From positions 620,001 through 684,000 of the forward strand of contig NZ_CP138953.1 in the NCBI RefSeq assembly GCF_047126315.1: DNA of 64,000 nucleotides, read 5' to 3'. The notes beneath the pieces are model-generated. The model was not told the origin of the DNA and did not search any database. It was given only the letters and a program-made list of their open reading frames with translations. This DNA comes from Shimia sp022448905 (lineage in GTDB: Bacteria > Pseudomonadota > Alphaproteobacteria > Rhodobacterales > Rhodobacteraceae). Within the stretch, counting starts at the first letter, position 1. Each line of letters starts with the position of its first letter. This document shows, in pieces, positions 1 through 6,821 of this stretch. A program made the position numbers and the translations under genes.

Positions 1-711
1 GGCGCGGCGGATGCCGTCTACCAGGCTCTCTTTACAGCCGTATTTGTTGTCAAACTTGGACTTGGTCACAGAGTCGTTCACGTTGATCGCAGGGAAGGGC
101 AGCTCGCCCTTTTTCACCAGGTCATACAGACGGTGCACACCGGTGGTGGTTTCCTCAGACACACCCTGGATCGCATCACGGGTCTTGGTGAACCAGCCTG
201 GGCTCTCCGCCATACGCTTGGCGATCTGCTTGTGAATGACTTCTTCTTCCTCAGAACCCGGCACGCCGAGGTCTTCGCCCGCTTCCGCCTTGGCACCAAG
301 CAACACATAGAGTGTCGCATCGCCACCATCGTCGAGGATCATGTTCGGGCCTTCCGGGAACAGGAAGCTCTTGTCCAGATAGTCCCAGTGCTCTTCGAGG
401 CTCTGACCTTTGATCGCAAACACAGGAATGCCTGCTTTGGCAATCGCCGCCGCCGCGTGGTCCTGTGTGGAGAAGATGTTGCAGCTCGCCCAGCGCACGT
501 CCGCGCCCAGCTCCACCAGCGTTTCAATCAGAACCGCGGTCTGAATGGTCATGTGCAGCGAGCCAACAATGCGCGCACCGGCCAGTGGTTTCTTATCGCC
601 ATACTCTTCGCGCAGCGCCATCAGGCCCGGCATCTCGGTTTCGGCAATATCCAGTTCCTTGCGGCCAAACTCGGCCAGGGAAATGTCTTTAACAGTGTAA
701 TCGGTCGCCAT
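1..711 (-). CDS. ahcY: S-adenosylhomocysteine hydrolase, N-terminal 237 residues (runs off the left edge)
   Basis: Cytosolic NAD-dependent enzyme that splits S-adenosylhomocysteine into adenosine and homocysteine and so recycles the product of SAM-dependent methylation. The visible part starts MATDYTVKDISLAEFGRK and contains the family signatures GSLHMTIQTAVLIETL, SCNIFSTQDHAAAAI and NVNDSVTKSKFDN; the last includes the Lys and Asp that act on the substrate. The NAD-binding domain lies beyond base 1. The ATG at 711-709 is preceded by an AAGGAG ribosome site. Adjacency to the RegB/RegA region is common in Rhodobacteraceae. The leader before the next gene is only 68 bases and shows no obvious riboswitch fold. 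Identification is certain. Confidence 0.97.
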   Translation of the reverse strand, partial: MATDYTVKDISLAEFGRKELDIAETEMPGLMALREEYGDKKPLAGARIVGSLHMTIQTAVLIETLVELGADVRWASCNIFSTQDHAAAAIAKAGIPVFAIKGQSLEEHWDYLDKSFLFPEGPNMILDDGGDATLYVLLGAKAEAGEDLGVPGSEEEEVIHKQIAKRMAESPGWFTKTRDAIQGVSEETTTGVHRLYDLVKKGELPFPAINVNDSVTKSKFDNKYGCKESLVDGIRRA

Positions 712-779
712 TGCGCCCAGCTCCTTACGGGTTTGCTTTGGCGACCAGATAACACTCAGAAGGCCTTTCTACAACGTTA

Positions 780-1097
780 CTAGCCTTCGATTCCTTCAGG
801 CGGCAGCACCGCCTCTTGCTGAAACCAGTCTGTTCCGGCGGCCAGGATGCAGGACACCCCCTGCGCATTGGTCATGATCACCGTAAATGTCCCGGTTTTC
901 TCTGATGACCACACTTCCAGCATCGTCATCTTATTGTCGTGGCTGCCTTGCAGCCCGCCAGCCACCATGGCTTCAGCGTATTTGCTCTGCAAACGCTTCA
1001 CCACGAGGTCTCTGTCCGCACATCCGGCGGCGATCGCCGGTGGGGCTGCTGCGGCCATGCCAAACAGCAGGGCTGCTCCAACTATTCTCTTAAACAT
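780..1097 (-). CDS. Small secreted hypothetical protein (105 aa)
   Basis: The protein begins MFKRIVGAALLFGMAAAAP, a classic signal peptide with probable cleavage after AIA-A near residue 23. About 80 residues follow, with two cysteines (GCADRDLV and VSCILAAG) that could form a periplasmic disulfide. I chose the ATG at 1097 because AAGGAG lies just upstream; the frame stays open to 1301, but that extension has no signal sequence. Similar short periplasmic proteins are frequent in Roseobacter genomes without assigned function. It lies just upstream of ahcY on the same strand, 68 bases apart, and could be co-transcribed with it. I recognise no named family. Confidence 0.75.
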   Translation of the reverse strand: MFKRIVGAALLFGMAAAAPPAIAAGCADRDLVVKRLQSKYAEAMVAGGLQGSHDNKMTMLEVWSSEKTGTFTVIMTNAQGVSCILAAGTDWFQQEAVLPPEGIEG

Positions 1098-1427
1098 AGC
1101 GCTCTCCTTTCTCGCGCAGATTGGCCCATTGGGCGCAATACATTGAGGTTTGGAGAGGGGGACACGCGGGAGGAAGCCGATGTAGAAACGTGCCCCCCTC
1201 GCTAGTAACGTCGGTATCGCGGTGCGCTTTTTCAAAACACGCCTGATCACGTTGTTTTGTGGCAGCACGTGATCCCGACTACAAAATAGGGTGCGCCTCA
1301 AATATGGCCAAAATGTGGCGGCGCCTCATTTTGCAGCAAACAGCCCTATCCGAAGGTCAGACTCCCCTGACTGTTAAGACATTCGTAACCAAGGTATAAG
1401 AAACCTTTATTTGTTAGGTTTTTGGTC
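1098..1427. other. Intergenic region without a recognisable gene
   Basis: This stretch must hold the promoter of the small secreted protein to its left. I see no tRNA, no clean terminator and no protein-like frame. A short inverted element ATCACG...CGTGAT lies near 1253-1273 (12-base separation) but has no T-run. The region before 1428 is AT-rich. Confidence 0.4.
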
Positions 1428-1541
1428 ATGAATTTCCCGCCACTAAGGGCCATGTTTCGGTCTGCTTTCTTCATCCCTGCCGTCTTGCTGATGGGCACTG
1501 TTATCGTACTCGTGAGTTCGGTTGTTTCCGTCCAACTATGA
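1428..1541 (+). CDS. Possible 37-residue single-span membrane peptide
   Basis: An open frame from ATG at 1428 encodes a short basic, hydrophobic peptide: MNFPPLRAMFRSAFFIPAVL, then a continuous hydrophobic run of about 20 residues ending SVVSVQL. The profile is that of a single transmembrane segment or an uncleaved signal peptide. Evidence is weak: there is no good ribosome site, the length is tiny, and the 3' end overlaps the convergent gene at 1536 by six bases. It could be a real small membrane protein, the remnant of a secreted gene, or chance. Confidence 0.22.
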   Translation: MNFPPLRAMFRSAFFIPAVLLMGTVIVLVSSVVSVQL

Positions 1542-1997
1542 CGGCAATCGTTCAAAGTCCGATTTCATCCGCGCCAGCGGTGGACGGGGTGTGCCTGGGA
1601 GCAACATTGTGTCCAGATACTTCGGGTTTGCCCAATCATCCCAAGCCCTGAGCCCAAAGCAGGCACAAAGGAACTTAGTGACATTACGTCCACCAAAGAT
1701 TTCTGTGCCGATGAACCCAACTTTGCGCGCGGCTTGGAGGTCTACAAAGCTTTCAATTGGCAAAATCGGCGCGCTGCTGACCCTTTGCCATTCCGGCATT
1801 CTAAAGCTGTCCGCCGTGACAAACTGCACTGAAATCACGTCCCTCTGATCCAGTTCTTCGACGTGACTATGCTCGTGCAGCGGCACCATCGTAAAGGCAC
1901 AGAGATAGCTTCCCATTGCATCAGCTTCGTAAGACAACACTTGGGCAACAACACAAAAGCCCTCAAGCAACTCAATGGAAAATATTTCACCGGGCAA
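1536..1997 (-). CDS. Immunity protein 26-like protein (153 aa, start uncertain)
   Basis: The N-terminal core LPGEIFSIELLEGFCVVAQV, followed by SYLCAFTMVPL, resembles the Imm26 immunity domain of polymorphic toxin systems, which typically opens G-D/E-I-F-x-I-x-L-x-x-G. The C-terminal half has the conserved-looking stretch VGFIGTEIFGGRNVTKFL. I selected TTG at 1997 because GGGAGG sits about eight bases before it and the length fits the family; GTG at 2060 is an alternative and would overlap the preceding gene. Base composition is more AT-rich than the neighbours, consistent with transfer. No toxin gene is adjacent, so if the family call is right this is an orphan immunity gene. The call rests on a remembered motif, not on an alignment. 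Confidence 0.5.
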   Translation of the reverse strand: MPGEIFSIELLEGFCVVAQVLSYEADAMGSYLCAFTMVPLHEHSHVEELDQRDVISVQFVTADSFRMPEWQRVSSAPILPIESFVDLQAARKVGFIGTEIFGGRNVTKFLCACFGLRAWDDWANPKYLDTMLLPGTPRPPLARMKSDFERLPS

Positions 1998-2040
1998 GAC
2001 TGGCTCACCTCCCGGGAACCAATCCCTCACGGCATAGGCT

Positions 2041-2316
2041 TCAATGCCCCGTGAGTCCACGCTCTTGATAGATCCAATCGACGAGGACCTTCCAAGGTAC
2101 CAATTCATCCGGTCTCTCACAAAACAGATCAGCAACCGTAACAATCTGGGTCTCCGCATCAATTTCCAAAACAATTACATTGCCGGTCCATGACGTCTCG
2201 CCTTTTTCAAAGAATTGGTTGGTTAAAAATCGCACCAACCAACCGGCGTTGTCTTCGCTAAATTCAATGAGCAGGTACTCTTGCGCTACCTTGGACAGCA
2301 TAATGAGTTCTTTCAC
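2041..2316 (-). CDS. Hypothetical protein upstream of the immunity-like gene (91 aa)
   Basis: GTG at 2316 is preceded by AGAGGA; ATG at 2301 is an alternative. The product begins MKELIMLSKVAQEYLLIEFS and continues with alternating hydrophobic residues (WLVRFLTNQFFEKGE, GNVIVLEIDAETQIVTVADL), suggesting a small alpha/beta cytosolic domain. It is acidic and has no signal peptide. It lies just upstream of the Imm26-like gene on the same strand, with ends touching or overlapping depending on the downstream start, so the two are probably one unit. Size, composition and context suggest another immunity-type protein, but I recognise no family. The frame also stays open upstream into the divergent HD gene, which I treat as chance. 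Confidence 0.5.
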   Translation of the reverse strand: MKELIMLSKVAQEYLLIEFSEDNAGWLVRFLTNQFFEKGETSWTGNVIVLEIDAETQIVTVADLFCERPDELVPWKVLVDWIYQERGLTGH

Positions 2317-2399
2317 AAATTTTCCTCTGCCAATAAACTCTTTACCGAGGCAGGGAGCAAGTTGTTGCACCTCGGATAAAGTGAACGGGAGGCACCCCT

Positions 2400-2984
2400 T
2401 TGGCACGAGCATGGCAGCGTATGTTGTCCGGTCGCAGGCTGGACCTGCTGGACCCCACCCCTGTGGACATCGAAATCGAAGACATCGCCCACGGGCTGGC
2501 CTTTGTGGCGCGTTGGAACGGCCAAACCCACGGTGATTTTGCCTATTCCGTGGCCGAGCATTCCCTGCTGGTCGAAGAGCTTTATGGTCGGATGTACAAA
2601 TCCGCCACGCCCAAAACCCGCCTGACAGCCCTACTACATGACGCGCCGGAATATGTGATTGGCGACATGATTTCTCCGGTGAAAGCCGCCGTAGGTCCGG
2701 GGTATGAAACGCTCGATGATCGATTGATGGCCGCAATCCACATCCGCTTTGGCTTGCCTGCTGAAACGCCCAAACGGCTTAAGGCGCACATCAAAAAGGC
2801 AGACAAAATCTCCGCCTGGATGGAGGCCACACAGATCGCCGGCTTCTCCGTGCCTGAGGCCAACAAACTGTTTGGCGTGCCAGACCCGAAAATCATCGAC
2901 GGCCTGTCCATCCACCTGCGCCCCCCTGTGGAAGTCCGCACCGACTACACCACCCGCGTTGAATCCCTTCTGGCCGCCTTTTAG
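2400..2984 (+). CDS. HD-domain phosphohydrolase, YfbR-like (194 aa)
   Basis: Cytosolic HD-superfamily enzyme of the 5'-deoxynucleotidase/YfbR type, expected to remove phosphate from (deoxy)nucleotides with a divalent metal. Metal ligands are visible: the HS of VAEHSLLVEEL, the HD pair of LLHDAPEYVIGD and a C-terminal Asp in KKADKISAWMEATQ. The start TTG at 2400 gives MARAWQRMLSGRRLDLLDPT and has a strong GGGAGG at 2387-2392, seven bases away; starting at a later ATG would lose the conserved RAWQRM opening. Length is usual for the group. It stands 30 bases before the GNAT gene on the same strand, so a small operon is likely. The physiological substrate cannot be read from sequence. Confidence 0.85.
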   Translation: MARAWQRMLSGRRLDLLDPTPVDIEIEDIAHGLAFVARWNGQTHGDFAYSVAEHSLLVEELYGRMYKSATPKTRLTALLHDAPEYVIGDMISPVKAAVGPGYETLDDRLMAAIHIRFGLPAETPKRLKAHIKKADKISAWMEATQIAGFSVPEANKLFGVPDPKIIDGLSIHLRPPVEVRTDYTTRVESLLAAF

Positions 2985-3014
2985 GCCAATTTAGTCTCTG
3001 ATATCGAGTTATCC

Positions 3015-3506
3015 ATGTCCCAAATCACCATCCAAAAAGGCAGCACTGTAGACCTGCGCCAAACCGCGGACCTGCTCAACGAAATCATCGCCATTGGCGG
3101 GACCACTGCGATCACCAAGCCAATGTCACGCACCGACTTGGAAGGCTGGCTGATGGCCAATCAGGACTGCAGCACATGGCATGTGGCGATGACGGACGAC
3201 GGCACACTTCAGGGGTTCCAATGGATCGGCCCTTGGGGGGATCTGCCACCCGAAGCCTGTGGCATTGGCACATTTGTGAAAGCCGGCCGCACGGGTCTGG
3301 GCATTGGTTCCAAACTTTTTGAAGCCAGTGTGACTGCCGCCCGCGCTATGGGCTACACATGGATGGACGCCGAAATCCGCGCCGATAACGAAGGCGGTCT
3401 GGCCTACTACCAAAGCCGGGGCTTTGAAAACTACAAACGCAACAACGGCGTTGTATTGGAGGACGGCACCGAAGTGTCAAAAATCCACAAGCGGTATGAT
3501 CTTTGA
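3015..3506 (+). CDS. GNAT-family N-acetyltransferase (163 aa)
   Basis: Acetyl-CoA-dependent acyltransferase of the GNAT fold. The core is visible from about residue 50: beta-strand WHVAMTDDGTLQGFQWI, then GTFVKAGRTGLGIGSKLFEA, a version of the R/Q-x-x-G-x-G/A acetyl-CoA pyrophosphate loop, followed by MDAEIRADNEGGLAYYQSRG and FENYKRN at the C-terminal strand. The order matches the phosphinothricin/ribosomal acetyltransferase subgroup. The ATG at 3015 follows the HD gene by 30 bases, with only a weak ribosome site. It ends four bases before the convergent lrp gene. The substrate is unknown. Confidence 0.88.
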   Translation: MSQITIQKGSTVDLRQTADLLNEIIAIGGTTAITKPMSRTDLEGWLMANQDCSTWHVAMTDDGTLQGFQWIGPWGDLPPEACGIGTFVKAGRTGLGIGSKLFEASVTAARAMGYTWMDAEIRADNEGGLAYYQSRGFENYKRNNGVVLEDGTEVSKIHKRYDL

Positions 3507-3510
3507 ACGC

Positions 3511-3966
3511 TTACATCGCCGGTAACACGTCCCGCCGCACCAAGGCCCGCAGGGCGAAGTTACTGCGCATATTGCGCACGCCTTTCACCTTCATCAGCCG
3601 ATGCTCCAGAAACGCATCAAACGCGTCCAAATCTGCCGCCACCACGCGCAACAAGAAGTCCCGCGATCCGGTCATGAGGTAACACTCCATGACCTCTTCA
3701 AACGCGCTCACCGCACGCTCGAAGTTTTTGATTTCGTCGGCCCCCTGCGCCTCCAACTCCACCGACACAAAAATAGTGACCGGCAGGCCAATTTTACGCG
3801 GATCCACCCGCGCGCCATAGCCGGTGATCACCCCATCCGCCTGCAGCCGCTCCAACCGCCGCGCACAGGGCGTGGCCGACAGACCGACCTGCTCTGCCAG
3901 CTCCCCAATCTTCATGCGCCCGTCCAACTGCAACGCTCTCACGATTCTACGATCAATGGCATCCAT
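3511..3966 (-). CDS. Lrp/AsnC-family transcriptional regulator (151 aa)
   Basis: The N-terminal helix-turn-helix (about residues 4-50) reads MDAIDRRIVRALQLDGRM, then LAEQVGLSATPCARRLERL, the Lrp recognition helix. The C-terminal RAM effector domain includes VTIFVSVELEAQ and the MTGSRDFLLRVVAADLDAF loop that binds amino acids at subunit interfaces. I used ATG 3966, which has GGAG nine bases upstream; TTG 3981 would add five residues. It is divergent from the leucine-dehydrogenase-like gene across 155 bases holding three copies of a TCTCCA motif, so it very likely controls that gene and itself in response to an amino acid. Confidence 0.93.
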   Translation of the reverse strand: MDAIDRRIVRALQLDGRMKIGELAEQVGLSATPCARRLERLQADGVITGYGARVDPRKIGLPVTIFVSVELEAQGADEIKNFERAVSAFEEVMECYLMTGSRDFLLRVVAADLDAFDAFLEHRLMKVKGVRNMRSNFALRALVRRDVLPAM

Positions 3967-4121
3967 AGGGAAAATCTCCAAAAATTAACCATATTCGACG
4001 CATTATCTCCAGAATTCACCCGTCCGCATAGGTGCATTTGGAGAAAACCTCTGTCCATCCTGTGTCAATTTGCCGCCACTTCGCGCCTGGGACACAGCGA
4101 CAAGAACAAAGGAAACGTCCA
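3967..4121. promoter_or_regulatory. Divergent control region with candidate Lrp operators
   Basis: Three copies of TCTCCA/TGGAGA flanked by A/T tracts lie at 3975-3980, 4006-4011 and (inverted) 4039-4044. The extended sites resemble one another (AATCTCCAAAAAT, TATCTCCAGAATT and, on the minus strand, TTTCTCCAAATGC). The outer two form an inverted arrangement. Lrp-type octamers usually bind several such degenerate A/T-flanked sites. The leftmost copy also supplies the ribosome site of the regulator. Confidence 0.45.
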
Positions 4122-5168
4122 ATGCAAATCACCCGCCTGGCCACACCAACCCATGAAACCGTTTTGCGCGTACATGACGCCAGCATTGGCCTCACCGGTT
4201 TTATTGCGGTGCATTCGACCAAACTTGGCCCGGCCGCGGGTGGCCTACGGATGCGTCCTTACGAGAGTGAAGACGCGGCCTTGACCGACGCGCTGCGCCT
4301 GTCCGAGGGCATGACCTACAAAAACGCCGCCGCGGGCCTGCCCTTGGGTGGCGGCAAGGCCGTCATCATCGGCGACGCCTCGGCCAAAACCTCCGCACAG
4401 CTGCTGACCTTCGCCCGCGCCATCAACACGCTCGAAGGCGACTACTGGACCGCCGAAGACATGGGCATGAGCCCATCGGACATGGCGCTTTTGGCCACCG
4501 AAACCAAATTTGTCGCTGGCCTGCCAGACGGCCCACACGCCTCCGGCGATCCCTCCCCAATCACGGCGCGCGGCATCTTTGACTCGATCAAAGTCACCGC
4601 CAAACATCAATTTGGCAGCGAAGATCTGACCGACCGCACCGTCGCCATTCAGGGCCTGGGTCACGTTGGCACTTATCTTTGCGACTTCCTGCACAAGGCT
4701 GGCGCCAAGCTGATCCTGGCAGACATCAATGCCAAACGCGTCGCAGAACTTGCACAAAAATACGACGCCCAAACCGCTGGCCCAGATGAGATTCTGACCG
4801 TGAAGGCAGACATCTTTGCCCCCTGCGCGATTGGCGCCATCCTGAACGCGGACAGCATTGCCAAGCTCAACGTCACAGCCGTTTGCGGCGGCGCCAACAA
4901 CCAGCTGGCCACCGCTGAGGACGGTGCCCGCCTGCATGCGCGCGGCATCCTCTATGCGCCGGACTTCGTCGCCAACGCGGGCGGTATCATCAACGTTGCC
5001 ACCGAAGTGCTCGCCATCGACAACCGGGCCGCGTATGTCGACGAGAAGCTGGCCGCGGTGGAAAACACGCTCGACCGCATCTTTGCCCGCGCCAAAACCA
5101 TGGATTGCAGCCCGGCGGATGTGGCTGTGGCCATTGTGGACGAGATGCTGGCGGACAAAGCCGCCTAA
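4122..5168 (+). CDS. Leucine/branched-chain amino acid dehydrogenase-like protein (348 aa)
   Basis: NAD-dependent oxidative deaminase of the Glu/Leu/Phe/Val dehydrogenase family, converting an amino acid to its 2-oxo acid and ammonia. Visible features: KLGPAAGGLRM near residue 35, Lys67 in GMTYKNA, catalytic Lys79 in GLPLGGGKAVI, and a Rossmann nucleotide loop GLGHVGTYL near residue 177. The length (348) fits the short hexameric/octameric Leu/Phe/Val DH group rather than GluDH. ATG 4122 has AAAGGA upstream; the open frame to 4032 lies in the control region. The divergent Lrp regulator supports induction by an amino acid. Leucine is the likeliest substrate, but Phe or Val cannot be excluded. 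Confidence 0.88.
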   Translation: MQITRLATPTHETVLRVHDASIGLTGFIAVHSTKLGPAAGGLRMRPYESEDAALTDALRLSEGMTYKNAAAGLPLGGGKAVIIGDASAKTSAQLLTFARAINTLEGDYWTAEDMGMSPSDMALLATETKFVAGLPDGPHASGDPSPITARGIFDSIKVTAKHQFGSEDLTDRTVAIQGLGHVGTYLCDFLHKAGAKLILADINAKRVAELAQKYDAQTAGPDEILTVKADIFAPCAIGAILNADSIAKLNVTAVCGGANNQLATAEDGARLHARGILYAPDFVANAGGIINVATEVLAIDNRAAYVDEKLAAVENTLDRIFARAKTMDCSPADVAVAIVDEMLADKAA

Positions 5169-5234
5169 ACCATAACCCCACGATAATCGTCCCCTCTCCT
5201 GGGAGGGACGTTCCGGTTCTTTTGGAACCCACTG

Positions 5235-5258
5235 CCCGGCCAGTGTGGCCGGGTTTTT
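5235..5258 (+). terminator. Intrinsic terminator of the leucine-dehydrogenase-like gene
   Basis: Perfect 8-bp stem CCCGGCCA / TGGCCGGG with a GTG loop, followed by five T. It lies 67 bases after the stop codon at 5168. Confidence 0.85.
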
Positions 5259-5478
5259 CACGTTTTGGGTTTTCGGGCTGTATCTGATGTCACGGGAAGG
5301 CAACCATTCTGGATGGTGCCAATCCCCGAACCGGATCGATTGGTCAGCCAATCAATTCCCCAAAACGCATCAAACCCGGCCACTTGGGCCGGGTTTGTTA
5401 ACACTTGGCGCACCTCCGCAAAACAGTCGTGATACCGACACGATACCGACGTTGTTTTGGACGCGCTCCGATCTGGTC
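5259..5478. other. Intergenic region between convergent genes
   Basis: No coding frame is supported. It carries a 6-bp hairpin GATTGG-TCAG-CCAATC at 5338-5353 and the second GC-rich hairpin listed separately. Confidence 0.4.
5372..5396 (-). terminator. GC-rich hairpin, probable regA-side terminator
   Basis: Perfect 10-bp stem AAACCCGGCC / GGCCGGGTTT with a 5-base loop. Read on the minus strand it lies downstream of regA, which ends at 5479; the stem's own A/T pairs provide a short T-run on either strand. Its GC core (CCCGGCC/GGCCGGG) is the same as in the terminator at 5235-5253, as if copied. Confidence 0.65.
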
Positions 5479-6033
5479 TTAACGCGGCGAGCGCTTCGCC
5501 AAAATCCGCTGCAACGTCCGACGGTGCATGTTCAGCCGACGTGCGGTTTCGCTCACGTTCCGATCACAGAGTTCATAGACCCGCTGGATATGCTCCCAGC
5601 GCACACGGTCCGCACTCATCGGGTTTTCCGGCGGCGGTGGCAGCTCATCCGGCCCGCTCAAAAGCGCATTCATCACATCCGTCGCATCCGCTGGTTTGCT
5701 GAGGTAATCGGTCGCCCCAATTTTCACCGCAGCCACCGCAGTCGCAATCGCGCCATAGCCCGTCAGCACCACAACTCGGCTGTCCGCCCGTTTTTCACGA
5801 ATGACCTCAACAACGTCCAATCCATTGCCATCACCAAGCCGCAGATCCACCACGGCGTAGGCAGGTGGACGGGCTGTGGCAATCGCTTGCCCGGCCGCAA
5901 CGGACCCGGCCGTCTCCACCTCAAAACCGCGTTTTTCCATGGCCTTAGCAAGACGGCGCAGAAACGGCTCGTCGTCATCTACCAACAGAAGTGATTTGTC
6001 CGGCCCGATCTCCGACAGCGCGTTTTCCGTCAT
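5479..6033 (-). CDS. regA: RegA/PrrA redox response regulator (184 aa)
   Basis: Global redox response regulator, partner of the RegB kinase. The receiver domain occupies about residues 13-125 with the acidic pair in LLVDDDEP and phospho-acceptor Asp63 in VVDLRLGDGNG. A Pro-rich linker (PPPPENP) is followed by a Fis-type helix-turn-helix (VSETARRLNMHRRTLQRIL), the hallmark of this family. The 184-aa length matches RegA. I chose ATG 6033; a frame back to 6063 adds an unlikely N-terminus. It is the last gene of senC-regA, divergent from regB, the classical photosynthetic Rhodobacteraceae arrangement. It likely controls respiration, CO2/N2 fixation or photosynthesis genes, whichever this strain has. 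Confidence 0.96.
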   Translation of the reverse strand: MTENALSEIGPDKSLLLVDDDEPFLRRLAKAMEKRGFEVETAGSVAAGQAIATARPPAYAVVDLRLGDGNGLDVVEVIREKRADSRVVVLTGYGAIATAVAAVKIGATDYLSKPADATDVMNALLSGPDELPPPPENPMSADRVRWEHIQRVYELCDRNVSETARRLNMHRRTLQRILAKRSPR

Positions 6034-6107
6034 GTGCCTGTTCCCCACTGCGTGTTTGGACAAGTATTAGCGTCCCTGGTGTGTTGGGTCAAACAGACCC
6101 AATGCCA

Positions 6108-6749
6108 CTAAATATTGTCTACGAAACAGGCGACCGTTTCGGCCATTTTTTCAGGAGTCACATCGCGGCGGAAGTACTCAACAAAGCCGTGCTCAGGCAG
6201 CGTCAAATAGGTGAAGGTCGAGTGATCCACGAGGTAATACTCGTCATCGCCATCTTCCGGCGCCTGTTTCTTGTAGTAGGTGCGGTAGGCCTGGCTGGCT
6301 TTCTTCACCTGCTCCAAAGACCCGGTCAGGCCAATCATGCGCTCATGCACGTAACCGGAATAGTCCTTCATCACTTCCGGCGTATCCCGCTCCGGATCGA
6401 TGGTGATGAACACAGGCGTCACGATCTTGCCGTCTGCTTCAAGAATATCAACAGCTTCTGCGTTCCGCGTGTTGTCCAACGGACAGACATCCGGGCAGAA
6501 CGTATAGCCAAAATAGACCAGTGACGGTTCGGTCAAAACATCCTTGTCCGTGACAGTTTCCCCGTCCCCGTTCACCAGCTCAAACGGCCCCCCAATCGCG
6601 CTGGTGCCACCGGCAACCTGACCTTGACGGCATTGCGCAAACTGATCGCCATCACCGCTGCCACGGCTCACATACCACATGCCAGCAAGTGCAAAGATCG
6701 CTACAAACGCGGCCACAGCCGCCACCATCCGAACCATCTCAAACCTCAT
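6108..6749 (-). CDS. senC: SenC/PrrC, SCO1-type copper chaperone (213 aa)
   Basis: Membrane-anchored thioredoxin-fold protein that helps load the CuA/CuB centres of haem-copper oxidases; in Rhodobacter it is linked to RegB signalling. An N-terminal transmembrane segment (MVAAVAAFVAIFALAGMW) is followed by the SCO1 copper site: Cys85 and Cys89 in TFCPDVCP, plus His176 in LVDHSTFTYL. The start is uncertain: ATG 6749 and ATG 6737 both place the hydrophobic segment at the N-terminus and neither has a strong ribosome site. The gene precedes regA by 74 bases and is divergent from regB, 72 bases away. Confidence 0.95.
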   Translation of the reverse strand: MRFEMVRMVAAVAAFVAIFALAGMWYVSRGSGDGDQFAQCRQGQVAGGTSAIGGPFELVNGDGETVTDKDVLTEPSLVYFGYTFCPDVCPLDNTRNAEAVDILEADGKIVTPVFITIDPERDTPEVMKDYSGYVHERMIGLTGSLEQVKKASQAYRTYYKKQAPEDGDDEYYLVDHSTFTYLTLPEHGFVEYFRRDVTPEKMAETVACFVDNI

Positions 6750-6821
6750 CAAGTTTAGTTGCGGGAGTTGGCGTTGAGACCTATCAAGGTTGCGCAAAGA
6801 CACAAGCGGAAAGGCCCCAAA

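Noticed and set aside
712..779. SAH riboswitch leader of ahcY
   Set aside because: The leader is only 68 bases and I could not draw the required pairing.
1346..1555. Minus-strand 69-codon frame in the gap before the immunity-like gene
   Set aside because: No ribosome site, no protein-like pattern, and it overlaps the immunity-like gene's end; treated as chance.
4245..5351. Long minus-strand open frame (368 aa) opposite the leucine-dehydrogenase-like gene
   Set aside because: It mirrors a GC-rich real gene, has low-complexity Gly/Val/Gln composition and no family resemblance.
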